A program made the translations under genes and the position numbers. From an uncultured Latescibacterota bacterium (GTDB taxonomy: Bacteria > Latescibacterota > UBA2968), in contig OY282377.1 of the NCBI GenBank assembly GCA_958295785.1, positions 1,564,394 to 1,628,393 on the forward strand: a stretch of 64,000 nucleotides of DNA, written 5' to 3'. The notes below the pieces were generated by a model, which saw only the letters and a list, made by a program, of their open reading frames with translations, was not told the DNA's origin and made no database searches. Below, one piece after another: positions 7,645 through 15,904 of the stretch. The number at the start of each line of letters is the position of its first letter. Within the stretch, counting starts at the first letter, position 1.

Positions 7645-8562
7645 ATGTCCAGCAAAGCCAAAGGTACATCGCCGATATTTTTGGATGACATGTCAGAAGA
7701 AAGTGCCCATGTCATTTATGCCCGAAGCCATCGGCGGCGGCTTGTGTTTGGATGGTATGGGGGCAAGTTTTCGCATTTGGACTGGCTGCTTCCCCTGCTT
7801 CCAAAGTGCCATCACTATTGCGAGCCCTTTGCCGGATCGGGCGCAGTACTGCTGAATCGGGTACCCTCCCCCGTTGAAACCTACAACGACATTGACGGTG
7901 AAGTCGTGAACTTTTTTCGCGTATTGCGCGACCAACACGAAGAACTGATCCGAGCCATCACTTTGACGCCGTTTTCTCGGGAAGAATACCATCGTGCGAT
8001 CTATGCGACCCAAAATGGCATTGACGCCGTTGAGCGTGCCAGACGCTTTTATATCAAAGCGCGACAGACCAGAACGGGACTTGCCCAAACCGCGTCGCTT
8101 GGCCGTTGGGCAAATTGCAAAAACACGAGCCGCGCCGGCATGTCGGGGGCGGTCTCTCGTTGGCTCGGCGGGGTGAACGCACTTGAGGACATTGCACAAC
8201 GCTTGCTACGGGTTCAGATCGATAACCGACCCGCAATGGATGTGATCCGCCTTTACGACAGTCCGCAGACCTTGTTTTACTGCGATCCCCCGTATTTGCA
8301 TGCGACGCGCGGCGATGTGAAGGCTTACAGATTTGAGATGGATGAGGATCAGCACCGGGAATTTGCGGCGTGTGTCAATGCGTGCAAAGGCAGGGTCGCG
8401 GTTTCTGGCTATGCCCATCCACTCATGGATACGCTGTTTAAGCGAAAAAAATGGCACGAAACTTTGGGGCATCGCAAAACCATTCACTCGACCAAAGGCA
8501 CGCGACAGGAAGTGCTTTGGACCAATTATGATCCAAAAAAACAAATGGGACTCTTTGAATGA
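7645..8562 (+). CDS. D12-class DNA N6-adenine methyltransferase
   Basis: A 305-residue Dam-type methylase. The AdoMet motif FAGSGAV is at residues 62-68 and catalytic motif IV, DPPY, at 214-217. The order of motifs fits class D12 (alpha), and YGGKFSHLDWLLPLLP is the usual N-terminal motif X region. It methylates adenine in a specific DNA site and here should protect host DNA from the endonuclease encoded by the next gene, whose ATG overlaps its stop as ATGA. The start at 7645 is set by an AGAAGG ribosome site. A lone Dam-like role is possible, but the coupled endonuclease gene argues for a type II restriction-modification pair. Confidence 0.88.
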   Translation: MSSKAKGTSPIFLDDMSEESAHVIYARSHRRRLVFGWYGGKFSHLDWLLPLLPKCHHYCEPFAGSGAVLLNRVPSPVETYNDIDGEVVNFFRVLRDQHEELIRAITLTPFSREEYHRAIYATQNGIDAVERARRFYIKARQTRTGLAQTASLGRWANCKNTSRAGMSGAVSRWLGGVNALEDIAQRLLRVQIDNRPAMDVIRLYDSPQTLFYCDPPYLHATRGDVKAYRFEMDEDQHREFAACVNACKGRVAVSGYAHPLMDTLFKRKKWHETLGHRKTIHSTKGTRQEVLWTNYDPKKQMGLFE

Positions 8563-9680
8563 ATCCCCAAGAAATTTTGCGCGGCATCTATGAACGCGCT
8601 GTGGCAACTTTGAACACTACTGTTATTCCCGATCCCGTAATACGGGAGAGAGTTGACTATGTTTGCCGATGTATGAGCAATCGTGCTGGGGCACGCTTGC
8701 TCATGTCTTGTTTGCTTGGCAAGCTCGACAAGCCCGGTGTCGATCCGCGCAAACCATATACTGAGATCGGCGGTGCAGACAGCTTTTCTGGTCGCACCTA
8801 TGACGAGAGATTTTTGACCAAGTTCATCAACGAACATCGCTTGCCTGTCAACATCACTACAGCATTTCTCACGCCGACATTGAGAAATATAGATCATCCG
8901 TTGACCACGGATCGCGAACTGATAGGTCGACCTCGTGAGTTATACAAAAAGACGCTTGAACTTCTCGCAGACGTATTTGAGCAAAAAATTGCCGCTGACG
9001 TACTGTTTGTAGAAACGGTACGTGTCTTGCTACTGTTACGCGATGAAAAACTAGCACGCATGAATTCATTGCTAAAGGCATTAAAGCGAACTGGAGGAGC
9101 TTTACCTTTATCGTCAGAGGCTATTGTTACGCTGATAAGTCAACATCTTGCCTGTAAAAACGCAAGTCGCTTACCGGTTTTGGTCGTATCGGCTGCCTAC
9201 CGAGCGGCGGGGAAATGCCTTTCTGAAAGAATGTTGCCGCTAAATCCACACAATGCCGCTGACTTGCAAACCGGATCATTGGGTGATGTGGAAATTTGCT
9301 TGGTAGGCGAAGGTGCTGTTGTCACCGCATACGAAATGAAGATGAAGCGCGTGACACAAGATGATATTGACGCAGCGGTAGTTAAATTATCCAAAGCATC
9401 AAACAAAATTCATAACTATCTCTTTGTGACGACGGATGTTATTGACCCTAATGTAATCGAATATGCGGCGACGTTCTATGAAAAGACCGATGGAACCGAA
9501 ATTGCCATTCTCGACTGTATGGGATTCTTGAGACATTTTTTGCATTTGTTCCATCGCATCCGTATGAACTATCTCAATGCTTATCAGACATTGGTTTTGA
9601 ATGAACCGGATTCGGCTGTTAGCCAAACGCTCAAAGAGGTGTTTTTGGCTCTGCGACACGCCGCTGAAAGTGGCGAGTAA
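8559..9680 (+). CDS. Type II restriction endonuclease, SacI-like family
   Basis: A 373-residue protein whose body matches my memory of the SacI restriction-enzyme family: FINEHRLPVNITTAFLTPTL with a nearby DHPLTTDREL, and a late nuclease core. Residues D243 (GDVEI) and E259-M-K261 (TAYEMKMK) form a plausible PD-(D/E)xK site with 15 residues between the Asp and the ExK. The family cuts double-stranded DNA at short palindromes; the exact site of this member is unknown. Its start overlaps the methylase stop by 4 bases, so both are made from one message. Codon use is more AT-rich than in neighbouring genes, which suggests recent transfer. Confidence 0.78.
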   Translation: MNPQEILRGIYERAVATLNTTVIPDPVIRERVDYVCRCMSNRAGARLLMSCLLGKLDKPGVDPRKPYTEIGGADSFSGRTYDERFLTKFINEHRLPVNITTAFLTPTLRNIDHPLTTDRELIGRPRELYKKTLELLADVFEQKIAADVLFVETVRVLLLLRDEKLARMNSLLKALKRTGGALPLSSEAIVTLISQHLACKNASRLPVLVVSAAYRAAGKCLSERMLPLNPHNAADLQTGSLGDVEICLVGEGAVVTAYEMKMKRVTQDDIDAAVVKLSKASNKIHNYLFVTTDVIDPNVIEYAATFYEKTDGTEIAILDCMGFLRHFLHLFHRIRMNYLNAYQTLVLNEPDSAVSQTLKEVFLALRHAAESGE

Positions 9681-9756
9681 CCGCGGCGATCAGTTGCTGA
9701 GAAATTGGTATTACGCAGAATTTTGATAAGCGAAAACACAAAGAAAAGCCAACGGA

Positions 9757-10746
9757 TCAAAGCCCAATTACCCTCCCTGTATCCGCGGCTTCGCGGGCGT
9801 ATAGGCTGATGCGCGTCACTTTGATGGCTTCGTTTGGGCCAATGATGTGCGGGGCTTGGCCCGTGCGTTCGCCGTAGAGGTTGACGAGAAAGTTCTCTTC
9901 GATCCCCAAGGGCAAATCGCGGGGGGCTTGGCCCGAGCGGATCAAGTGTGCGCGGTTGTCGATCACTTCGACAACGCCTTCTGAGCCGGCAATGCGGAGG
10001 CGGTCATCGCCGTGGGTGGGGGCTGTGGATGGACGCAAATAATCGAAGTGGATCGCGGCCGTGCCGCCATTGGCAAAGCGAAAGAGAATCCCCCCGTGAT
10101 CTTCGCAACCCGGATAGTCCGGATGCGCGAGGTTGCCGTGCAATGCGGCGACTTGTGTGTATTCTTGCCCGCTTGTCCAGCGCGTGTAATCCACCGCGTG
10201 AATGGCGACCCAGGGGATTGTTCCGCCGTAATTTTCTCGCTGTTTGAAAAAGTCAGCGCGCGTGCCAAAGCGATAGGATTTTTGGGCGGTTGCCAAAATG
10301 GGTTCGCCGATCAGCCCGTCTCGCACCGCGCGGTGTGCAGCGCGAAAAGCGGGCGATAGGCGCGTGCCAAACATGGCGGTGAGGCGAATGCCGTTGTTTT
10401 TCACTGCGGTTTCGAGCGCGTCCAAATCTTCCAATGTGGTCGCAACGGGTTTTTCGCTGACGATGTCGATCCCGCGTTGTGCAACGGCTATCGACGCTTC
10501 GGCATTGAGATAATGCGGCCGGCAAATGCTGACCAAATCGATTTCTTCGGCGTCGAGCATTTCGCGGTAATCGTCATACACGCGGGTGTGCGCGCCAAAT
10601 GCCGCGTGCTTTTTGACGCCATTGAGGGTATCGCCCTCGCATCCCTTCGCGCACGCGACCCATTGCGCGTCTGGGATATGTGCGATGCCGTCGAGCACCA
10701 TATTCTGATGCCCGTCCGTGCCGATTTGTGCGATCCTAAGTGCCAT
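9757..10746 (-). CDS. Gfo/Idh/MocA family oxidoreductase
   Basis: A 329-residue dehydrogenase of the Gfo/Idh/MocA family. The N-terminal nucleotide-binding strand starts MALRIAQIGTDGHQN, with a looser glycine motif than usual. VSEKPVATTLEDLDAL carries the EKP signature, and the C-terminal substrate domain contains WVAIHAVDYTRWTSG with the conserved His/Asp region. It acts on an unknown sugar or polyol with NAD(P). It is divergent from the alcohol dehydrogenase-like gene at 10880 with 133 bases between them, so the two may share regulation. Confidence 0.86.
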   Translation of the reverse strand: MALRIAQIGTDGHQNMVLDGIAHIPDAQWVACAKGCEGDTLNGVKKHAAFGAHTRVYDDYREMLDAEEIDLVSICRPHYLNAEASIAVAQRGIDIVSEKPVATTLEDLDALETAVKNNGIRLTAMFGTRLSPAFRAAHRAVRDGLIGEPILATAQKSYRFGTRADFFKQRENYGGTIPWVAIHAVDYTRWTSGQEYTQVAALHGNLAHPDYPGCEDHGGILFRFANGGTAAIHFDYLRPSTAPTHGDDRLRIAGSEGVVEVIDNRAHLIRSGQAPRDLPLGIEENFLVNLYGERTGQAPHIIGPNEAIKVTRISLYAREAADTGRVIGL

Positions 10747-10879
10747 TGTGTTCCTTTCCGATGGGTGTTCTGATAGCCATTTATGAAGAATAAATCACGA
10801 ACATCGAAAAATGAACAGGGAAAAGTGGAATGGCTATCCAAAGCGATGGATGGGCTGACCGCTTCCAAAGGAGGGGCGA

Positions 10880-11851
10880 GTGAAAGCAGCGCACGTTGTC
10901 GCGCATCGGCAGATCGAGATGTTTGAAGCCGATGAGCCAGAGGTTGAAGATTTTCCAAATGGATCGATCAAAGTGAAGACACACATGACCGCGATTTGCG
11001 GATCGGATTCCCCTCGGTTTGTCTTGAAACATCCGCCCGAAGCGTATCCCATGAATATCGGAATTTCGATTCACGAGTGTATTGGAACGGTGGTGGCGTC
11101 ATCGTCAAACAGGTTTACGCCCGGGGATTTTGTGCAGGCGCGTCCCACAGCGGGCATTGGGGGGTTGGCCGAGTATTATATTTCCAATGAAAATGTCGGC
11201 GTGCATCTCGTGGATTTTGACCCCCGCGATGAAATGTTGATGTCTCAGCCCTTGGGCACGGTGATTTGGGCGTGCCGCAAATTGGGCAATCTCATCAACC
11301 GAGACGCCGTAGTGGTGGGGCAAGGGCCAATGGGATTGTTGATGACGCACATGTTGAGTAACTTGGGGGCGAGGACTGCGGTCGCCGTGGATACCGTGGA
11401 TTTTCGCCTCAACGCCGCTAAAAAAATGCGCGCAACCCATGTGCTCAATCCCAACCGAGACGATGTGGTGGCAGGGGTCAAAGAAATTACGCAGGGGCGC
11501 ATGGCCGATTTGGTGGTGGAAATGGTGGGACACAATCAGGAGACGGTGAACCTGTGCCTGCATTTGACCAAGCGTTTGGGCACTGTGCTGGCATTTGGCG
11601 TGCCCGATGACGATGTGTACGCGTTTCACTACCGCGACTTTTTTCGAAAAAACGTGACGCTGATCGGCTCTGTAGGGCCAGATTCGCTGAATGATTATCC
11701 CCTTGCGATGGACATGATCGCACAGCGGCGCATCGATGTTTCTCCCTTGATCACACACCACTTGCCATTTACAGACGTGCAAAAGGGGTTCGAATTGTTC
11801 GTCGATCATCGAGACGAGGCGATTAAGGTGGTGTTGGATTACGAGCAGTGA
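10880..11851 (+). CDS. Zinc-type MDR alcohol/polyol dehydrogenase-like protein
   Basis: A 323-residue medium-chain dehydrogenase/reductase. It keeps catalytic zinc-region motifs (AICGSD near residue 39 and SIHECIG near 62) and the nucleotide-binding motif VVGQGPMGLL (about 140-150). It is slightly shorter than most sorbitol or threonine dehydrogenases, and the four-cysteine structural zinc lobe is absent. The C-terminus has the usual FELFVDHRDEAIKVVLDY ending. It probably oxidises a secondary alcohol of a sugar or polyol with NAD(P). An AAAGGAGGGG ribosome site precedes the start. The PhyH gene follows after 25 bases, so the two are likely co-transcribed. Confidence 0.82.
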   Translation: MKAAHVVAHRQIEMFEADEPEVEDFPNGSIKVKTHMTAICGSDSPRFVLKHPPEAYPMNIGISIHECIGTVVASSSNRFTPGDFVQARPTAGIGGLAEYYISNENVGVHLVDFDPRDEMLMSQPLGTVIWACRKLGNLINRDAVVVGQGPMGLLMTHMLSNLGARTAVAVDTVDFRLNAAKKMRATHVLNPNRDDVVAGVKEITQGRMADLVVEMVGHNQETVNLCLHLTKRLGTVLAFGVPDDDVYAFHYRDFFRKNVTLIGSVGPDSLNDYPLAMDMIAQRRIDVSPLITHHLPFTDVQKGFELFVDHRDEAIKVVLDYEQ

Positions 11852-11876
11852 ATTAACCACTCATCCGGAGGTTTTT

Positions 11877-12623
11877 ATGCAAATGACACAAGCTCAGAAG
11901 CGACAGTTTTATCGAGATGGCTATGTGCTCGTGCGAGGGGCCGTGCCAAAGTTGATGGCCGATCAAGCGCGGCGAGCCATTAACCGGCACATGGGGGTTC
12001 GCACCATAGCACCGGGGCGAAACCCGGGGTTGAACGAGCAGCCCGTGATCGCCGATTTGTTCAACAAATCGCCGCTGTGGGGGCTGTGCGAATCGGTTGT
12101 GGGCAAGGGGAAATTGATCGCGCCGCGGGCGGGCAATGTGAAGCTCAATTTTCCCGATGCCGAAGAACGCCCCCTCACGCACGGGCACCTGGATTTGGGC
12201 GGCAAGTTGAAGGATGGGTTGTTGAGCCGCGGCATGACCTTGTTGGTGGTGGTGTTGGTTCGCGGTGTGCCCCGGCCGTTTATGGGCAATTTCTGTTTTT
12301 GGCCCGGATCGCATCGCGTTTATGAAGCGGCGTTTCAACAAGACCCCGATTACGTGGCAACCGCAAAGGCCAATCGCCGGATTCCCGATGTCGATTTGCC
12401 CCACGATCCGATCCAATTTACGGGCGAAGCGGGCGATGCGGTGATCTGCCATCACCAGATGTATCACAATGCGGGGCCAAACCATTCGCCCGATATCCGC
12501 TATGCCGTGATTTTCAGGCCCAGGCATATCCGCGCCAGCGAAAACGGCACGGCTACGATGGCCGATATTTGGCGCGAGTTTGAAGGGTTGCGCGAGATTC
12601 GGGAAGCGGCAATGGCGGTTTAG
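11877..12623 (+). CDS. Phytanoyl-CoA dioxygenase (PhyH) family protein
   Basis: A 248-residue Fe(II)/2-oxoglutarate-dependent oxygenase. The iron ligands are seen as H-x-D in THGHLDLGG (about residues 101-109) and a distal His in the segment MYHNAGPNHSPDIRYAVIFR, whose Arg would bind 2-oxoglutarate. The N-terminus FYRDGYVLVRGAV is typical of the family. Bacterial members hydroxylate diverse small molecules, so phytanoyl-CoA is not implied. The ribosome site CGGAGG lies 9 bases upstream, and the gene follows the dehydrogenase closely. A clear terminator hairpin stands after it at 12643-12680. Confidence 0.86.
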   Translation: MQMTQAQKRQFYRDGYVLVRGAVPKLMADQARRAINRHMGVRTIAPGRNPGLNEQPVIADLFNKSPLWGLCESVVGKGKLIAPRAGNVKLNFPDAEERPLTHGHLDLGGKLKDGLLSRGMTLLVVVLVRGVPRPFMGNFCFWPGSHRVYEAAFQQDPDYVATAKANRRIPDVDLPHDPIQFTGEAGDAVICHHQMYHNAGPNHSPDIRYAVIFRPRHIRASENGTATMADIWREFEGLREIREAAMAV

Positions 12624-12642
12624 GTGTTTGTTTTTGCGTATC

Positions 12643-12680
12643 CAATCCCCTGTTCTCCAATGCAGAGCAGGGGATTTTTT
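12643..12680 (+). terminator. Rho-independent terminator after PhyH gene
   Basis: Inverted repeat AATCCCCTGTTCT / AGAGCAGGGGATT (one G-T pair) with a loop of about 7 bases, followed by TTTTTT. It ends the dehydrogenase-PhyH transcript 20 bases past the PhyH stop codon. Confidence 0.8.
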
Positions 12681-12684
12681 GGCG

Positions 12685-12713
12685 TTGACACATGCTATTC
12701 TGTCGTCTATTAT
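12685..12713 (+). promoter_or_regulatory. Sigma-70-type promoter of aldo/keto reductase
   Basis: TTGACA at 12685-12690 and TATTAT at 12708-12713 are separated by exactly 17 bases. They lie directly after the PhyH terminator and 35 bases before the reductase ATG. This is the best consensus promoter I see in the window. Confidence 0.65.
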
Positions 12714-12748
12714 GCGTGGCCTTTTGACATTCTTTCGGGAGATTTGCA

Positions 12749-13726
12749 ATGCAGACGAAGGTGTTTGGCAGAACCGGGTTGAACGTGCCCATTGTCGGGT
12801 TTGGCACGGCGTTTCTCGGGCGCGTCATGGGCGCAGATGGCAGATTGTCTGCGCGGATTGACGAAGACGCAGGTGCGGAGAATGTGGTGGTTGCGATTGA
12901 GGCCGGATGCACGTTGATCGATACGGCGCCGCTCTACGGGCGCACCGCGAGTGAAAAAATCATCGGGCGCGTGTTGCGCGAGCGGCCCGATTTAGCCGCA
13001 AAATGCACGGTGACGACAAAAGTGGGCAATTTGCCAGATGGGCACGATTATTCTTATGACGGGGTGATGCGGCAAGTCCAAGACAGTCGAGCGCGCTTGG
13101 GGGTCGATGCGTTTGACGTGCTGTACATTCACGATCCAATGGATTTTCCCATGCAACAGGTCATGGCAAAAAACGGCGCGCTCGGCGCACTGCGAAAATT
13201 GCAGGCCGAGGGCGTGTTGCGCTTTGTGGGCATTGCGGCCAATGACCCCGAGTCCAATGGCCCCTATATTGAAACGGGCGAGTTCGACGCGGCCGTGGTG
13301 CCGGATGCGTGGAGCCTGTTGAATCGCACCGCAGACGCGCTCATTTTCCCCAGTGCGGCAAAACACGATGTAGGGATCGCCCTTGCAACGCCGCTCGAGC
13401 GCGGTTTGCTGGCAACGGGTCCCATACCCGGGCGGTCGTACGCGAATCGCAATTTCAGCCGGGCCGTGTTGGATCACGTCGGCAAAATCCAAGCCCTGTG
13501 CGCGGATTGCGGCATCCCACTGGTGGCCGCGTCTTTGCAGTGGTGTACGCGGCATCCCCTGATTGCGACCACCCTTTGCGGCGGGCGCGACAAAGCCGAG
13601 ACCCTCCAAAATGCCGCAGCAGGCGCGGTCGAAATCCCCGAAGCATTCTGGGACGATCTGCAACCGCTGGTCAAAGACTGGCAACAGGAGCATGTGGTGA
13701 AGGTGGGGAAAAGCAACCGCGGATAA
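12749..13726 (+). CDS. Aldo/keto reductase
   Basis: A 325-residue TIM-barrel reductase using NAD(P)H. The catalytic tetrad is visible: Asp and Tyr in LIDTAPLYG (residues about 54-62), Lys in VTTKVG (about 89) and His in LYIHDP (about 128). The opening GLNVPIVGFGTAFLG and the YGRTASEKIIGRVL stretch resemble sugar-oxidising members such as L-fucose or D-threo-aldose dehydrogenases, which fits a sugar-catabolic locus. It has its own consensus promoter and starts with a GGGAGA ribosome site. It is followed by a repeat-filled spacer, so it is probably a single-gene transcript. Confidence 0.88.
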   Translation: MQTKVFGRTGLNVPIVGFGTAFLGRVMGADGRLSARIDEDAGAENVVVAIEAGCTLIDTAPLYGRTASEKIIGRVLRERPDLAAKCTVTTKVGNLPDGHDYSYDGVMRQVQDSRARLGVDAFDVLYIHDPMDFPMQQVMAKNGALGALRKLQAEGVLRFVGIAANDPESNGPYIETGEFDAAVVPDAWSLLNRTADALIFPSAAKHDVGIALATPLERGLLATGPIPGRSYANRNFSRAVLDHVGKIQALCADCGIPLVAASLQWCTRHPLIATTLCGGRDKAETLQNAAAGAVEIPEAFWDDLQPLVKDWQQEHVVKVGKSNRG

Positions 13727-14004
13727 ACGCGGATCGCGGATTAAGCAGATTGCGCGGATTACACGGATGAAAGGCGAAAAGCAAACCCAGATGAACGTAG
13801 ATGAAAACAGATGAAAACATAAGAAAGATGCGAAAATAAAAACGTAGGGGCGATGCCCCCGTGCTCGCCCGAAAATGCAAGATACAAGATATATCGTAAC
13901 CTTTCTGTGCCAGAAATTGGGAAATTTAATTGACGTTACGCAGTATGTACGCAGTATGTCAGACGCTAATCGCTTTTTTCACTGATTTCCAAAAGGAGAA
14001 AATC
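13727..14004. repeat. Intergenic short-repeat region
   Basis: Holds CGCGGATAAACGCGGATCGCGG and ACGGATGAAAGG units, GATGAACG/GATGAAAAC repeats, one GC-rich GTAGGGGCG...TGCCCCCGTG element (13844-13874), and an exact tandem ACGCAGTATGT ACGCAGTATGT near 13935-13956. Its order matches the repeats at 7389-7644. No gene is visible. Confidence 0.65.
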
Positions 14005-14730
14005 ATGACGGATCGGGAAATTTTGAAGGCATTGGAGAAATTCGATACGCCATCCATTACCAATGTGGTGGCGACGTATCCGAACAACCCGCTGTGTTTG
14101 GGCCTTTACAATCCCTGGACGGAGAATTGGTACACGGATCAGACGATCAAGTGCATGTATCCCGAACTCGGCGCGCGGTGCGGATATGCGGTGACGTGTA
14201 CTTTTGGCTTGCCAGATGCGGGGTTTAAGCGGTTGTCGTTTATGGATGTGGCCGAAGCGTTGGATGCCTCGCCAAAGCCGACCATCCTCGCGCTGGCGCA
14301 AAAGTTCCCGCCCGAAATTGCGGGCAAGGTCGGGCTTGCGGGCGGCAATATGACGACCACGATGCAGGCGTTGGGCTGCGTGGGTTGCGTGTCGAATGGG
14401 CCGTCGAGAGACATCGATGAAATCCGCCCGATGGCATTTCAGTATTTGTTGACGGGCATCTCGCCCGGGCACGGGGATCAGGCCGTGCAAGCGGTGAATG
14501 TGCCGGTGTCGATTTGCGGCATGGATGTCGCGCCCGGCGAGATCATCCACATGGATGAAAATGGCGCGGTCAAATTTCCCGCAGATCGAATGGCCGAGGT
14601 GTTGGCAAATGTCGAGCAGTTGATCGCGGGGGAAGAAGCCCTGCAAGCGCGGGTGAAAAAGGCGACCAATATCGCCGAACTCCGCGCGGCCTATCGCGGC
14701 GAAGCGTATGGCGACGACAAGGAGAAATAG
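14005..14730 (+). CDS. RraA-like protein (HMG/CHA aldolase fold)
   Basis: A 241-residue protein of the RraA / 4-hydroxy-4-methyl-2-oxoglutarate aldolase family. Features are the swivelling-fold core VGLAGGNMTTTMQALGCVGC and the metal-site region SNGPSRDIDEIR, then PVSICGMDVAPGEIIHMDEN. Members cleave 4-hydroxy-2-oxo acids or act as RNase E regulators; next to sugar dehydrogenases an aldolase or dehydratase role in a catabolic route is likelier. I chose ATG 14005 over an earlier in-frame ATG because AAAAGGAGAAAATC stands directly before it. Its TAG stop abuts the ATG of the next gene, so the pair is translationally coupled. Confidence 0.82.
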   Translation: MTDREILKALEKFDTPSITNVVATYPNNPLCLGLYNPWTENWYTDQTIKCMYPELGARCGYAVTCTFGLPDAGFKRLSFMDVAEALDASPKPTILALAQKFPPEIAGKVGLAGGNMTTTMQALGCVGCVSNGPSRDIDEIRPMAFQYLLTGISPGHGDQAVQAVNVPVSICGMDVAPGEIIHMDENGAVKFPADRMAEVLANVEQLIAGEEALQARVKKATNIAELRAAYRGEAYGDDKEK

Positions 14731-15723
14731 ATGGAAAAAGTCAAAGCTGGCATTATCGGATTTGGGCGCGTGGCCGGCGGTCATCTGAAAACCATGCGCG
14801 AGACCGGGTTGTACGATGTGGTGGGGGTGTGCGATATTACGGCGTCCAGACGGGAAGCCGCAATGGCCGAGGGCCTGTGCGCGACCGATGATCTCGATGC
14901 GTTTCTCGCATGGGATATCGAATTGGTGTTGATCGCCACGCATTCGGCGGCGCATTATGCCGACGCGCTGAAGGTGGCCGCGGCAAAAAAGCACATGCTG
15001 ATCGAAAAGCCCATGGCCTTGACCGGGCCCCAGGCCGAGGAAATGGTGCAAGCGGCGAAAGACAATGGCGTGATGCTGACGATGCACCACAACCGGCATT
15101 ACGACCGCGATTATTGTCTGGTGAAACGCGCGGTTTTGGACGGGGCAATAGGCGAGGTGGTCGCCCTTGAAAATCGCACGATGGGCGCGCGCCCTGCGGT
15201 GGGGTTTGGCGTGGCCGACTACGACCAGCAATGGCGCGTGACCGCATCGGCGGGCGGGGGCACGTTGCTGGATTTTGGGCCACACTGGGTCGAGCAAATT
15301 CTCGATTTGATGGCGGGCTATCGCATCGTCTCGGTCTTTGCCGATGTGCGGCATACCAAATGGGGGGACGCAGACGATTTGTTCGACATTGTCATGGTGT
15401 TTGACAATGGCGTTCGCGCACGCGCTGCCAAGGCCGATATTTCCCATTACGCGCTGCCGTACAAATGGATCGTGCTGGGCACGGAAGCCACGCTCGTGTG
15501 TGCGCGTGGAGGCGCGGGCGAAGTCACCATTTACAGTGAAAATTCACGAGAAGTCCGCACCGATGCAGTGCCGCGCGAAAATCTGCACGCGAATATCGCC
15601 CGGCACCTGCGCGAGGGCGAAGACTTGATCATCACCGCCGAACACGGCTTGCGCGTGATGCAGGTCTTGCACGCGGCCCGCACATCTGGCGCGTCCGGCA
15701 AAAGCGTGGATGTGGCGATTTGA
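14731..15723 (+). CDS. Gfo/Idh/MocA family oxidoreductase
   Basis: A 330-residue dehydrogenase. The Rossmann motif IIGFGRVAGGH is at residues 8-18, LIEKPMALTGPQAEEMV has the EKP signature near residue 93, and DFGPHWVEQILDLM gives the conserved active-site His region. It starts on the base after the RraA stop, with an AAGGAGAA ribosome site inside the RraA end, so both proteins likely act in one pathway: sugar or inositol oxidation followed by an aldolase-type step. The substrate is unknown. Confidence 0.88.
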   Translation: MEKVKAGIIGFGRVAGGHLKTMRETGLYDVVGVCDITASRREAAMAEGLCATDDLDAFLAWDIELVLIATHSAAHYADALKVAAAKKHMLIEKPMALTGPQAEEMVQAAKDNGVMLTMHHNRHYDRDYCLVKRAVLDGAIGEVVALENRTMGARPAVGFGVADYDQQWRVTASAGGGTLLDFGPHWVEQILDLMAGYRIVSVFADVRHTKWGDADDLFDIVMVFDNGVRARAAKADISHYALPYKWIVLGTEATLVCARGGAGEVTIYSENSREVRTDAVPRENLHANIARHLREGEDLIITAEHGLRVMQVLHAARTSGASGKSVDVAI

Positions 15724-15803
15724 TGCGCGAAAGGGGAAAACGGCGATGGGTTTTGATCGCATGATGCACGCGCCCAAAAGCCATTAAAACAACGTATCTT
15801 GCC

Positions 15804-15838
15804 TTTTCGGGCGAGCACAGGGGCCTATCCCTACGTTT
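15804..15838 (-). repeat. GC-rich intergenic repeat copy
   Basis: Reverse-strand copy of the GTAGGGGCG...CCCGTGCTCGCCCGAAAA element found at 7561, 7597, 13844, 20069, 40912 and 41920. This copy carries a small change in its centre (GGGGCCTATCCCTAC). Confidence 0.6.
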
Positions 15839-15850
15839 CCATCTTCGCAT

Positions 15851-15900
15851 CTTTCCTCGAAGGCACAGGCGGAGCGAATAACGGGGGCCGGGGGGATAGG
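15851..15900 (+). repeat. Direct repeat, left flank of kinase gene
   Basis: CTTTCCTCG-A-AGGCACAGGC followed by GGAGCGAATAACGG and GGGGGATAGG. The same two blocks recur at 17021-17085 after the kinase gene, with 16 extra bases between them. The right copy contains the kinase stop codon. Confidence 0.6.
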
Positions 15901-15904
15901 TTTC

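Noticed and set aside
13966-15447. 493-residue minus-strand open frame over RraA and Gfo/Idh/MocA
   Set aside because: The plus-strand genes have family motifs and ribosome sites; this frame has neither.
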